Shown here: positions 17,506-26,417 of the stretch, one piece after another
Position numbering within the stretch: the first letter of the stretch is position 1
Layout of the letters: the number at the start of each line of letters is the position of its first letter
From: Sphingomonas sp. CL5.1
Lineage (GTDB): Bacteria; Pseudomonadota; Alphaproteobacteria; Sphingomonadales; Sphingomonadaceae
Direction of reading: 5' to 3'
Length of the DNA: 64,000 bases
Assembly: GCF_013344685.1 (NCBI RefSeq)
Contig: NZ_CP050137.1
Coordinates: forward strand, 1,182,001-1,246,000
Notes under the pieces: model-generated
The model's input: the letters and a program-made list of their open reading frames with translations, nothing else
What the model was told of the DNA's origin: nothing
The model's database searches: none
Program-made: the position numbers and the translations under genes

Positions 17506-18558
17506 TCAGCACTCCTGCTCGATCGGCTTCAGTTGCCCGAAACGCGCGCGATGCTGGGCCGGGCCGCCGAAACGTGGCGCCTCGACCATCGCCTTGCGCA
17601 GAAACAGGCCGATGTCGTGTTCGTCGGTGAAGCCGATGCCGCCGTGAAGCTGGATGCAGTCGCGCGTCACCTTCCGCGCCGCAGCCGAGGCCCGCGCTTT
17701 GGCGCGCGAGATCGCGGCATGGGCGGCGGAGCTGGCGCCTTGGGTGTCCCATTGCAGTGCGGCCTGGCCGATGCTGGCCCGGCTGAGCTGAATCTCCAGC
17801 CGCGCGTCCACGGCCATGTGCTGCAACACCTGGAACTGGTCGAGGGTTTTGCCGAATTGCACCCGCTGCCTGAGGTAGGCCAGCGTGATCTCCAGCGCGC
17901 CATCCATCAGGCCCAGAAGGTAAGCGGCGGTTGCCAGCGTCGCCTCGGCCAGGGCCGGTCGCGGATCGACCGCCAGCGCCTGGCAAGGGGCACCATCAAA
18001 CCGGACGTCGGCGACATGCCCGCCGTCCTGGGTCTGGTGCACCGTCACCTCGACGCCCGGCGCATCCGCGGCGACCAGCGCGCCCCTCGACGCGCCGACG
18101 ACAAGAAAGTCATCTGCGCCAGCGGCCAGCGGAACGTGGATCCTATGCGCGAAGAGCCGTCCGTCGCGGATATCCAGCGAACGCGCGGGCTCCAGGGCAT
18201 CACGCCCATCCATCCAAGCCGGCAGCACTAGCCTCTCGCCCGCGATATGCTGCTCATGCCTGACGCCGTCGAACAGACCGGAGGCAAGGATCGCCGGAAT
18301 CAGCGGCTCGGGCAGGAGCGCGCGCCCGGCCTCCTCGGCAAGCGCAGCATATGCCAGAAGGCTAAGGCCTGCGCCGCCCCGTTCTTCGGGAAGGCGCAGT
18401 GCGAGCCAGCCTAGAGAACACATCTCCGCCCAGACCGACCGGTCGAAGCCGGGCAAGGTGAAGCGCAACTTGCGGATTCGGCCAAGATCCTGACGGGCGA
18501 TGCCGCGCGCGCTGTCGCGGATCATTTCTATCGAGGAGAGAACGTCGTCGGGTATCAT
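17506..18558 (-). CDS. acyl-CoA dehydrogenase, shorter partner subunit
   Basis: At 350 residues this is shorter than typical acyl-CoA dehydrogenases. It keeps the N-terminal helical domain (GWLALRLPEERGGAGLSLLAYAALAEEAGRALLPEP, quoted in part), but its middle beta domain lacks the usual T-E-x-x-x-G-S-D motif. The C-terminal domain has RVQFGKTLDQFQVLQH and DCIQLHGGIGFTDEHD. The ATG at 18558 overlaps the stop of the hotdog gene by 4 bp. The open frame to 18669 is shadow. Loss of the mid-domain motif and tight coupling to the next acyl-CoA dehydrogenase gene support a heteromeric enzyme. Confidence 0.85.
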   Translation of the reverse strand: MIPDDVLSSIEMIRDSARGIARQDLGRIRKLRFTLPGFDRSVWAEMCSLGWLALRLPEERGGAGLSLLAYAALAEEAGRALLPEPLIPAILASGLFDGVRHEQHIAGERLVLPAWMDGRDALEPARSLDIRDGRLFAHRIHVPLAAGADDFLVVGASRGALVAADAPGVEVTVHQTQDGGHVADVRFDGAPCQALAVDPRPALAEATLATAAYLLGLMDGALEITLAYLRQRVQFGKTLDQFQVLQHMAVDARLEIQLSRASIGQAALQWDTQGASSAAHAAISRAKARASAAARKVTRDCIQLHGGIGFTDEHDIGLFLRKAMVEAPRFGGPAQHRARFGQLKPIEQEC

Positions 18559-19442
18559 GCTGGGCTCCGGATTCGTTGCTGTGGGGAGCAGTCGAGCCGG
18601 GCGAAGCCGCGGTCGACCACCACGACATCGCGCTCGACCACCCGGGCACGGAAGCTGCCGTCGCTCCATATTTCGGTGCGGATGGTTTCCCCGGGATAGG
18701 CCGGTTTCGAGAACCGCAGGCTCACGCCCCGCATGCTCTCGGCCGAATAGTCGCCGAGCGCGCGCAGCAACGCATGGCAGAGAACACCCATCGTGCAGAG
18801 CCCATGCAGGATGGGCCGTTCGAACCCCACCTGTCGCGCCAGGTCGGGGTCGCTGTGCAAGGGGTTCAGATCACCGTTCAGGCGGTAGAACAGCGCCTGT
18901 TCGGGACTAGTTGCAAGATCAACCACATGATCCGGCTGTCCTTCCGGTATCGGCCAGACCGGGTCGGAGATCGCGACCCCGACCGTGCCGCCAAAGCCGC
19001 CGCCGCCGCGTACGAAGGTGGTGCGGTTCAGCCGCGCGAAGGGGTTTCCAGCCGCGTCCCTGAGTTCGGTATCGGACAGGATCAGCGCAGGCCCGCCCGC
19101 GCCCTTGTCCACGACACCGGTGATGCGGGTCCGGCTGACGACCTCCCCCGCGGCGGGAAGCGGGGCGATCAGGGCAAATTCCTGTTCCACATGCAGCACC
19201 GCCTTCGGGTCCACGCCGGATTCTGGATCGGCGAGATAGAAGCCGGGGTGTGCCATGACCAGCACCATTGCTGGCATGACTACCGGTCCGCGAAGCGGAT
19301 CAACAAAGGGCAACTGGCGCGCATCGCAGGGATCGTGGCCCATGCCGATCGATAGGGCGTAAAAGGCGATGTCACGCGGGTTCAGCACCTGCCGGGCTGA
19401 AGGCGGCGAAAACTGCATCAGCCGGTCGATGTCAATCGGCAC
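18555..19442 (-). CDS. MaoC-type double-hotdog enoyl-CoA hydratase
   Basis: This 295-residue protein has two hotdog halves. The C-terminal half carries the hydratase-2 signature YRLNGDLNPLHSDPDLA, with catalytic Asp191, Asn193 and His196, followed by GFERPILHGLCTMG. It should add water to a trans-2-enoyl-CoA to give the (R)-3-hydroxyacyl-CoA. Layout is the same as in the peroxisomal MFE-2 hydratase unit, which suits the MFE-2-like SDR in this operon. The start is GTG 19442, overlapping the upstream gene by 11 bp. Confidence 0.9.
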   Translation of the reverse strand: MPIDIDRLMQFSPPSARQVLNPRDIAFYALSIGMGHDPCDARQLPFVDPLRGPVVMPAMVLVMAHPGFYLADPESGVDPKAVLHVEQEFALIAPLPAAGEVVSRTRITGVVDKGAGGPALILSDTELRDAAGNPFARLNRTTFVRGGGGFGGTVGVAISDPVWPIPEGQPDHVVDLATSPEQALFYRLNGDLNPLHSDPDLARQVGFERPILHGLCTMGVLCHALLRALGDYSAESMRGVSLRFSKPAYPGETIRTEIWSDGSFRARVVERDVVVVDRGFARLDCSPQQRIRSPA

Positions 19443-20289
19443 GGCACACCTCGCCCGTTGCCTTTGCCGCCATGGCGAGATAGCCGCCCGGCCCCTCGGC
19501 CCACAGGTCGAATCCCTCGCCGCCGAGCCGACCGCAGAGCACGACCGTGTCGCCGCAGAACAGCGGTGCCTGCCCGCGGAAGCTGAAGCTCCGCACCGTC
19601 CGGCCCGTCTGCTTCCGGTAGGCTTCGAGCAGAAGCGTCGCCGTCAGCGGCCCTTGCACCACGAGGCCCGGATAGCCCTCGACCTTCGTCGCGTAGGGCA
19701 GATCATAGTGGATGCGATGAGCGTTGAAGGTGACCGCCGACCAGCGGAACAAGTGCGTCGGATCGGTCGTGAAGGCCTCGCGCCAGTCCGCGTCCCGCAA
19801 GGGGGCGGGCGCAGCGGCAGAGCGCGGCGTCACCCCCGCTTCACGATAGACGATATCCTGCTCCTCCTCGACCGCCGGTCCCCCGACGTTCGAGAGGGTA
19901 TGGCGGATCGTCACGAAGACCAACGCGCCCTGCGCTCCAAATTTTTCGGATACCGAAAGGATCTCGGATTTGCGCGTCACGGTTTCCCCGATGCGCAGGG
20001 CGTGATGAAAGGTCAGCCGTCCGCCCGCCCACATCCGGCGCGGCAGCGGCACCGGGGGCAGGAAGCCGCCACGCCGCGCATGGCCATCGTCGCCAAGTTC
20101 GGAATGCGGAGCGTGAGGCGCGAAGTAGAGCCAGTGCCAGAGCGGCGGCAGCGGCTGGCCCTCTGCGGGGTGATGCCCGCGATCAAGCGTCGCGGCAAGC
20201 TGCATGGCCTGGAGAAGCGATAGCCCATCGGTCGCGGTTTCCGTCCGCCCGATCCACTGCCTGAGATGGTCAATGTCGATTTCGGTCAT
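19432..20289 (-). CDS. MaoC/FAS1-type dehydratase, mesaconyl-C4-CoA hydratase-like
   Basis: This 285-residue protein resembles HTD2 and mesaconyl-C4-CoA hydratase. Its N-terminal hotdog half includes PLPPLWHWLYFAP and RRMWAGGRLTFHHALRIGE, and its C-terminal half NAHRIHYDLPYATKVEGYPG with LVVQGPLTATLLLEAYR. The motif H-R-I-H-Y-D replaces the classical D-x-N-x-x-H and is usual for this branch. It would hydrate an unsaturated, possibly dicarboxylic or branched, CoA ester. It is coupled by TAATG to the CoA lyase gene. That pairing recalls C4/C5 dicarboxyl-CoA metabolism, but the exact substrate is unknown. Confidence 0.82.
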   Translation of the reverse strand: MTEIDIDHLRQWIGRTETATDGLSLLQAMQLAATLDRGHHPAEGQPLPPLWHWLYFAPHAPHSELGDDGHARRGGFLPPVPLPRRMWAGGRLTFHHALRIGETVTRKSEILSVSEKFGAQGALVFVTIRHTLSNVGGPAVEEEQDIVYREAGVTPRSAAAPAPLRDADWREAFTTDPTHLFRWSAVTFNAHRIHYDLPYATKVEGYPGLVVQGPLTATLLLEAYRKQTGRTVRSFSFRGQAPLFCGDTVVLCGRLGGEGFDLWAEGPGGYLAMAAKATGEVCRAD

Positions 20290-21191
20290 TATGCTTTCGG
20301 GTCCGCTGCGGCCATGCCGAGATATCGGTGCGCCAGTTTCAGATGGGCCCGGTCCACCATGCTCCCATCCACCACCGCGACGCCGGTGGTCGACGCGTCA
20401 AGCGCACCGATCGTGGTCCGCGCCCAGGCGAGCCTTTCGGGGTCGGGCCGGAAGGCCGCGTGAACCGGCGCGATCTGGTCGGGATGAATACAGAGCTTTC
20501 CTGCGAACCCCAGGGCCGCAGCCTGCCCTGCCTCGGCAACAAGGTGATCGGGCCGTCCCGGATCGGGAAAGGGCGTGTCGATGGCCATGACCCCGGCGGC
20601 TGAGGCCGCGATTACCACCCGGTGACGCGCGTACACAAGCAGCGGGTTCATCCCGTCCCCACGGCGGGCATCGACCCCCAGATCGGCAGCCAGATCCTCG
20701 GCGGCAAAGCACAGCGCGGCAAGCCGCGGCGTCACCCCGGCATAGGCCATGTCGGCCAGCGCGCCCGCCGTCTCGGTGATCAGCGGCAGGACCGCCGTGC
20801 CCTGATGCGGCAGTCCGAAGACCACTTCCAGCGCGTCAAGCCGGTCTGACAGTCGGCGAAGGGCTCGGGGTCCGTCGCACTTTGGCAGCATGATCGCATC
20901 GGGGGGCGCTGGCAGGATCGCCGCAAGGTCGGGCAGATGCCAGCCGGTGTCATCGGCGTTCACCCGGACAACCACCGGCACCGCGCGGTCTGCGGCCAAG
21001 ACCTGCGCGACCAGCGCCCGGGCTTCGGACTTGGCGTCGGGATGCACGGAATCCTCGAGATCAAGGATCACGGCATCGGCGCCCGCCGCCAGAGCCTTGT
21101 GGATACGCCTTTCGTGATTGCCCGCGCAAAACAGCAAGCTGCGCAGGGGGGCACCGCTTGTCGCCAAGAGATCAGGGAGGGCACCGACCAT
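20289..21191 (-). CDS. HpcH/HpaI-family CoA-ester lyase (CitE-like)
   Basis: This 300-residue protein has a CitE/malyl-CoA lyase-type TIM barrel. Signatures are LRSLLFCAGNHERRIHKAL, DAVILDLEDSVHP (metal and CoA region), VVRVN, DAIMLPKCD, ITETAGAL, CFAAEDLAADLG and GKLCIHPDQI. Enzymes of the family split or form beta-hydroxy-acyl-CoA esters such as malyl- or citramalyl-CoA, or act as thioesterases. Standard adipyl-CoA beta-oxidation needs no such lyase, so it hints at an extra branch in the pathway. The gene overlaps both neighbours by one base, so it is firmly part of the operon. Confidence 0.87.
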   Translation of the reverse strand: MVGALPDLLATSGAPLRSLLFCAGNHERRIHKALAAGADAVILDLEDSVHPDAKSEARALVAQVLAADRAVPVVVRVNADDTGWHLPDLAAILPAPPDAIMLPKCDGPRALRRLSDRLDALEVVFGLPHQGTAVLPLITETAGALADMAYAGVTPRLAALCFAAEDLAADLGVDARRGDGMNPLLVYARHRVVIAASAAGVMAIDTPFPDPGRPDHLVAEAGQAAALGFAGKLCIHPDQIAPVHAAFRPDPERLAWARTTIGALDASTTGVAVVDGSMVDRAHLKLAHRYLGMAAADPKA

Positions 21192-23308
21192 CAGTGGCCT
21201 CCCGCAGTTGCCGCGCCGGCGATTTCCAAAACCGCGTCAAGTGCGAAGGCACCCTGACCCTGCGGCATCGCCAGCACCGGATTGAGATCAACGGACCGTA
21301 GACCAGGCCCGGCGGCTATGGCGAACCGTGACAGCCGCGACAGCATCGCCGCGAGGGCGACGACATCGGCGGGCGGCCGGCTCCGCGCGCCTTTCAGGAT
21401 GGCCGCGGCCCGGATCGACAGGATCATCTCGCGCGCCGCCGCCTCGTCGAAAGGGCACTGGCGCACCGCGACATCTTTCAGGATCTCGACGAAGATGCCC
21501 CCCAGCCCGAAGACCGCGACCGGCCCGAAGGTCGGATCACGGCTGATGCCCATAAAGCATTCTACGCCTCCGGTCATCTGCCGGGCGACAAGAACGCCGG
21601 TGACGCGGGCATCGGGCGCTTCTTCCGCCACGGAGGCCATGATGGCGGCAAAGGCGCTCTGGACGCCATCGGGGTCGCGAATGTCCAGCTTGACGCCGCC
21701 GATATCGGATTTGTGCAAGATGTCGGGCGACAGCACCTTCATCACCACTGGATAACCGATCTGACCGGCGGCACGGATCGCTTCTTCCGCCGTCGTGGCC
21801 GTGCTCTCGGACGCGGTCACGATCCCCGCACCAATGAGAAGACGCTTGGCCTCCGCTTCGTCCGGCGTCCGGTCGGGTAGCGCCGGAGTCTGCAGGGGCA
21901 AGGGCGGCACCGGCGGCGGTAAGGCGAACGCGGCGTCAAGTCCGGACACGGCATGAAGGGCCCTAACCGCACGGCTCGGGTCCGTGAAGACCAGGAATCC
22001 GGCCTTCTCGTAGTCGTGCATGACCTCGTTCGAGCCGACGGCACAGATCACGATCAGCCGGTCGGGAAAATCCCTTCGCAGCGGCGCCATTGATTTCAGG
22101 ATGGTAGGCGCGAGGCTTGGGCTGCCCGCGACATAGGTCATGAAACAGATGACCGCACCATAGGCACCCTTCTCAAGTGCAGCGCGCGTGAACCGTTCGA
22201 ACAAGTCGGGCTGGTTCAGCGCCTGTGCCGTGCAGTCCAACGGGTTTGTCGGGGTCGAGATCGGCATCAGCGCCTTCAACTCGGTCTGCGCGGCGGCAGG
22301 CATCGGCGGCATAGCGAACCCGATAGCCTCGGCCTCGTCCGACGCGACAATGCCCGCACCGCCGGATACGGTGACGAAACCGAGCGTCGCCGACCGGGGC
22401 TGGATACGCTGATGGGCGACATAGGCTACGTCCATCAACTGTTCGCTGTCGCGCACCAGGATTGCGCCATGTGCCCGTAGGACCGTGTCGGCGACCAGCG
22501 CATCGCCGGTGAGCGAGGCGGTGTGCGACGCCGCAGCATGCGCGCCGATGGCGCTGCGCCCGGCTTTGAATACGATCACCGGCTTGCGTGCGACACGCGC
22601 GGCGTCAAGGCCCTCCAACAGCGAGCGCGGCGCGTTAATGCCTTCGAGATAGGCGCAGATCACGTCGATCTCGTCGCACTGCGCCATCCATCCTATGGCC
22701 TCGCCCACGGTGATGTCGGCCTCGTTGCCGGTCGCGATCAGCACCGATGCGCCCAGACCACGGTCGCGCGCGATCACTGCAAGATGGGCGCCGAAGGCCC
22801 CTGATTGGCTGGCGATGCCGATATTGCCAGGCAGGGGCAGGCCATTTTCGAGCGACGACGAAAAGGTGCCGAAATAGCGGTGGTTCGCGTTGAAAGCGCC
22901 CAGGGTATTCGGCCCGAGAATCCGCATCCCATAGCCGCGGGCGATTGTGAGGATCCGCTCCTGCTCCTGCCGACCGGCCTCGCCGGCCTCGGCGAAACCC
23001 GACGAGAACAGGGTGGCAGTCTTGCAGCCGCGCCGCCCCAGATCCTCGACGACGCCCGCGACATCTCTGGCTGCAACCGCGATCAGCGCGGCATCCGGGG
23101 TTTCGGGCAGCGCCGAGACCGAAGGATAGCAGGGCAGGCCCTGGATGGTGTCGCGCGTCGGGTTGACCGGCAGGATCCGGCCCTGGAACCCGGCGGCGAG
23201 CATGGTCGCAATCGGCCGCCCGCCGATCCGCGCGGGATCCGACGAGGCTCCGATCACGGCAACAGAGCGCGGGGCAAGCAGGTTGGAGATTGCAGAAAAG
23301 TCCATCAT
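21191..23308 (-). CDS. ADP-forming acyl-CoA synthetase (acetate-CoA ligase family, fused subunits)
   Basis: This 705-residue NDP-forming acyl-CoA synthetase has a CoA-binding domain first (SVAVIGASSDPARIGG), then succinyl-CoA-ligase-like domains with the phosphorylated His262 in ASHTASLTGDA. A C-terminal ATP-grasp domain holds GYPVVMKVLSPDILHKSDIG and GVECFMGISRDPTFGP. It would activate a free carboxylic acid such as a dicarboxylate made upstream. No AMP-forming ligase is present in this operon, so this is the best candidate for pathway CoA activation. Two consecutive ATG codons (23308 and 23305) are both possible starts. Confidence 0.88.
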   Translation of the reverse strand: MMDFSAISNLLAPRSVAVIGASSDPARIGGRPIATMLAAGFQGRILPVNPTRDTIQGLPCYPSVSALPETPDAALIAVAARDVAGVVEDLGRRGCKTATLFSSGFAEAGEAGRQEQERILTIARGYGMRILGPNTLGAFNANHRYFGTFSSSLENGLPLPGNIGIASQSGAFGAHLAVIARDRGLGASVLIATGNEADITVGEAIGWMAQCDEIDVICAYLEGINAPRSLLEGLDAARVARKPVIVFKAGRSAIGAHAAASHTASLTGDALVADTVLRAHGAILVRDSEQLMDVAYVAHQRIQPRSATLGFVTVSGGAGIVASDEAEAIGFAMPPMPAAAQTELKALMPISTPTNPLDCTAQALNQPDLFERFTRAALEKGAYGAVICFMTYVAGSPSLAPTILKSMAPLRRDFPDRLIVICAVGSNEVMHDYEKAGFLVFTDPSRAVRALHAVSGLDAAFALPPPVPPLPLQTPALPDRTPDEAEAKRLLIGAGIVTASESTATTAEEAIRAAGQIGYPVVMKVLSPDILHKSDIGGVKLDIRDPDGVQSAFAAIMASVAEEAPDARVTGVLVARQMTGGVECFMGISRDPTFGPVAVFGLGGIFVEILKDVAVRQCPFDEAAAREMILSIRAAAILKGARSRPPADVVALAAMLSRLSRFAIAAGPGLRSVDLNPVLAMPQGQGAFALDAVLEIAGAATAGGH

Positions 23309-23315
23309 TTAGCCT

Positions 23316-23741
23316 TCAAAGAGTGTCTTGCCATCCGAGGAATGCGGTCGCTGGGGCCAAGAAATGCCCCGCCATTGATGTTGGTGGGCAGCGCGCCGCC
23401 CCAGGCCCCTCAAGCCGCGCCAGCGCAGTGGCGCCGATCCGCGCGCTTTCGACGCCCGGCGCGCATGACTTCATCCGCGGGCCTTCCTCCTGCGTGACCG
23501 GCACCACCTTTTCTGTCATCCTCCGCCGGCGCGCGACGGTGGGCACGTAGATGGTTCCCGGGCCCGAAGCCTCGACCCACTCGAGATCACAGGCGCCAAA
23601 ATGATCGGCGAGTCGGGGCCAGAACACATAGTCTCCGGTTAGACACGCACGCTGAATCACCAACAACCCTTGGGCCAGCAACACCTCGTAGGCGGCTTTG
23701 AGGGCCATTTGGCTCTCTGCTGAAGGCGGCGCGACAGGCAT
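23316..23741 (-). CDS. DUF35 OB-fold protein with degenerate zinc ribbon
   Basis: This 141-residue protein aligns with DUF35/ChsH2-type proteins: LEWVEASGPGTIY at the ribbon-OB junction, then EEGPRMKS and ESARIGATALARLEG in the OB fold. The zinc ribbon normally has two CxxC pairs. Here only RACLTG and FGACD remain, so zinc binding is probably lost. Partners of such proteins are thiolases and MaoC hydratases, both of which are present in the operon. It starts 1 bp after the aldehyde dehydrogenase stop. It could be a decaying gene or a zinc-free scaffold. Confidence 0.7.
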   Translation of the reverse strand: MPVAPPSAESQMALKAAYEVLLAQGLLVIQRACLTGDYVFWPRLADHFGACDLEWVEASGPGTIYVPTVARRRRMTEKVVPVTQEEGPRMKSCAPGVESARIGATALARLEGPGAARCPPTSMAGHFLAPATAFLGWQDTL

Positions 23742-23742
23742 C

Positions 23743-25185
23743 TCAAATTGCCGCCTGAGTGACTAGTTTAGAAATCAGATACGAGTCGATGGCTTCCGAT
23801 CCGCCCTCGCTTCCGAAGCCGGAATCCTTGACCCCGCCAAGCGGCAATTCTGGCAATCCCAGCAGGGTGTGGTTGATGGCGAGCATGCCAACTTCCAGTT
23901 CGGTCTGGAGCCGCTGCGAATTGCGGATTGAAGAGGTGAATGCATAGGCGGCAAGACCGTAGGGAAGACGGTTCGCCTCGGTTATCGCCTCGTCGATCGT
24001 GTCGAAGGGCGACAGGATCGCAACCGGTCCGAAGGGCTCGTCGTTCTGGATGCGCGACGAGAGGCTGACCCCGGTAAGGATCGTGGGGGCATGAAAGAAT
24101 CCCGGCTGCGGCGTCGCTTCGCCCGAAGCGAGGATATGCGCCCCCTCCTGGATCGCCTCCTCGATCATCCCCGAAACCGCCTTCAGCCTGCGTTCGCTGA
24201 CAAGCGGACCCATCGAGGTTCCGGGCTTCAAGCCCGACCCGACCCGGACTTTCCCGACATGTTCGGCCAGCGCCGCCGCGAAACGCTCGTAGATGCCCTT
24301 CTGGACCAGAACCCGCGTCGGAGAGATGCAGACTTGCCCAGCATTGCGGACCTTGAAGCCCGCAACGGCTGCGGCCGCAGTCTCGACGTTCGCGTCGTCA
24401 CAGACGATCACCGGATTGTGGCCGCCCAGTTCCATCGTGATGCGCTTCATGTGCTTGCCGGCCAGGGCCGCAAGCTGCTTGCCCACCGGAACCGATCCGG
24501 TGAAAGACACTTTTCGGATCACCGGATGCGGAATGAGGTAGTCCGCGATTTGCGCCGGTTCGCCGAAGACGATGTTGAGGACACCTGCGGGAAGCCCCGC
24601 ATCCAGCAGCGCCCGCGCAAGTGCGGCGGGCGAGGCGGGCGTATCCTCGGGCGGCTTGGCGATGACGGTGCAGCCGACCGACAGCGCCGGCCCCAGCTTT
24701 CGCACCAGTTGCGACATCGGGAAGTTCCACGGCGTGAAGGCGGCGACCGGGCCCACGGGCTGTTTCAGCACCATCTGGGTCACGTTCGGCGTCCGTGCCG
24801 GGATCACCTGGCCATAGGCCCGCCGGCCTTCACCGGCAAACCAGTCGAGCAGGTCGGCCGACGACATCACCTCGGCCCGCGCTTCGATCAGGGGCTTGCC
24901 CATTTCGGTGGTGATGAGTTCCGCAAGCTGGTCGGCACGCTCGCGCAGAAGAACGCCCGCGCGGCGCAGGATGCCGCTTCGCGCATAGGCCCCCGCGTCG
25001 CGCCAGGGGGCAAAGGCAGTGCCGGCGGACTGTATCGCCTCTTCGAGGTCGGCAGGTTCGGCCATGGCATAGTGGCCGATCACCGAGGCCGTTGCCGGGT
25101 CGTAGACGGCAGAGCGGCGCTTCATCGCTCCGTCCCTCCAGCTTCCGTTGATCAGAAGCTGTGTGTCAGGGTAGATCACGCTCAT
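23743..25185 (-). CDS. NAD(P)-dependent semialdehyde dehydrogenase (ChnE candidate)
   Basis: This 480-residue aldehyde dehydrogenase of the succinate-semialdehyde type has FTPWNFP (150-156), KPPEDTP, FTGSVPVGK, the general base Glu252 in MELGGHNP and the nucleophile Cys286 in GQVCISPT. In a chn-like route it would oxidise 6-oxohexanoate to adipate. Its start overlaps the preceding alcohol dehydrogenase stop by 4 bp, as expected if the two act in sequence. The motif alone would also fit succinate or glutarate semialdehyde. The chn assignment rests on context. Confidence 0.88.
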   Translation of the reverse strand: MSVIYPDTQLLINGSWRDGAMKRRSAVYDPATASVIGHYAMAEPADLEEAIQSAGTAFAPWRDAGAYARSGILRRAGVLLRERADQLAELITTEMGKPLIEARAEVMSSADLLDWFAGEGRRAYGQVIPARTPNVTQMVLKQPVGPVAAFTPWNFPMSQLVRKLGPALSVGCTVIAKPPEDTPASPAALARALLDAGLPAGVLNIVFGEPAQIADYLIPHPVIRKVSFTGSVPVGKQLAALAGKHMKRITMELGGHNPVIVCDDANVETAAAAVAGFKVRNAGQVCISPTRVLVQKGIYERFAAALAEHVGKVRVGSGLKPGTSMGPLVSERRLKAVSGMIEEAIQEGAHILASGEATPQPGFFHAPTILTGVSLSSRIQNDEPFGPVAILSPFDTIDEAITEANRLPYGLAAYAFTSSIRNSQRLQTELEVGMLAINHTLLGLPELPLGGVKDSGFGSEGGSEAIDSYLISKLVTQAAI

Positions 25186-26276
25186 CGGACCCTCTGATCT
25201 GCTGCTTCGGGCAGGTAATCGCCGACGCCGGTCAAGACCGCCCGACCGATGATCTTGCCCTCGGCCAAGCGGTTGAGGACGGCCTCCGCCTCGTCCAGCT
25301 GGTAGCGTGTCGTGGGAATGGGGCTGATCTCACCCTTGCGGGCAAGCTCCATCAGCTGCGCGAACTCTCCGGGCGAGCCGGCGTAGCTGCCGCGGATCGT
25401 GATGGATTTCAGCGCGATCAGCGGCAGGGACCAGGGGGCGCCGCCACCGAATAGGCCGACAACGACATAGGTTCCGCCCTTGCTCACGGCGTTGAACCCG
25501 AGCTCGGCCGTCGTTTCGGCACCGACGAAGTCGATCACGGCGAGGGGTGCCCCGCCGGCGGCGGCATGGATCTCCGCCACCACGTCCGGCGCGCTGGGGT
25601 CGATCGCCGCGCAGGCGCCCGCCGCAAGGGCTGCTTCGCGCTTGACGGGATCGAGATCCACGAAGACCGGCGCCTGTGCACCCATTGCCCGCAAGAGCTG
25701 CGCGCACATCAGGCCCAAGCCGCCCGCCCCGATGATCAGCGGCGCATGGTCCTTCAGCGTGTTCTCGACCTTCTTCAGCGCACCGAAGGCGGTAAGCCCT
25801 GAACATGCCAGCGGCGCGGCAGTTTCGGGCGGCATGTTGCCGATCTCAAAAAGATATTTAGGATGCGGCACCCGGATTTGCGTGGCATAGCCGCCATCTA
25901 CATGGATGCCGAGGAATTTCGGGGTCCCGCACAATTGCTCGTTCCCGCCCTTGCAGACCGCACAGGTGCCGCAGCCGATCCAGGGGTAGACCACATAGGT
26001 CTTTCGGGTGTCGATGTTACCGGCATCGGGTCCCGTGGCAACGACCTTGCCCGCAGTTTCATGGCCCATCACGAGAGGCAGCGAGATTCCCCGCTTGGCG
26101 AACTCCAACTTGCGTCCGCGACCGAGGTCATAGCCGCCGTCGCGAATGTGCAAGTCGGTATGGCAGACGCCCGCAGCCGTCACCGACAGAACGACTTCGG
26201 TTCCCTGCGGGGCTAGATCCGGCCTGTCATCCGAACGGAGGGGCCGGCCGAATTCATGAACGCACTGACAATGCAT
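25182..26276 (-). CDS. zinc-dependent alcohol dehydrogenase (ChnD candidate, hydroxyacid dehydrogenase)
   Basis: This 364-residue medium-chain dehydrogenase has catalytic zinc ligands Cys38 and His72 (GHETAG) with Cys158. The structural zinc site is Cys102, 105, 108 and 116 (CGTCAVCKGGNEQLC), and the NAD site is GAGGLG at 183-188. In a chn-like pathway it would oxidise 6-hydroxyhexanoate to 6-oxohexanoate before the coupled aldehyde dehydrogenase acts. The ATG at 26276 starts MHCQCVHEFG, an N-terminus I associate with ChnD-type enzymes. The 141 bp upstream hold no gene and may contain an internal promoter. Confidence 0.88.
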   Translation of the reverse strand: MHCQCVHEFGRPLRSDDRPDLAPQGTEVVLSVTAAGVCHTDLHIRDGGYDLGRGRKLEFAKRGISLPLVMGHETAGKVVATGPDAGNIDTRKTYVVYPWIGCGTCAVCKGGNEQLCGTPKFLGIHVDGGYATQIRVPHPKYLFEIGNMPPETAAPLACSGLTAFGALKKVENTLKDHAPLIIGAGGLGLMCAQLLRAMGAQAPVFVDLDPVKREAALAAGACAAIDPSAPDVVAEIHAAAGGAPLAVIDFVGAETTAELGFNAVSKGGTYVVVGLFGGGAPWSLPLIALKSITIRGSYAGSPGEFAQLMELARKGEISPIPTTRYQLDEAEAVLNRLAEGKIIGRAVLTGVGDYLPEAADQRVR

Positions 26277-26417
26277 GGATTTTCCTTCTGCTTGCTGCGG
26301 ATCCCTGGGACGCTCCCTGATCGCGCCGTCATTCGTTTCGACCAGGACAGCATCACCACGTTGAAACCGGGCAGTGCCGTCCTGCCATCACGTTATCGAA
26401 CCACTTCTCCGACCAGC

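Noticed and set aside
17125..18231. A 368-residue plus-strand open frame across two acyl-CoA dehydrogenase genes
   Set aside because: It spans both genes and their junction on the wrong strand and shows no protein-like motifs.
24091..25197. A 368-residue plus-strand open frame opposite the aldehyde dehydrogenase gene
   Set aside because: It is Arg- and His-rich, without homology or a ribosome site, and wholly covered by the real gene.
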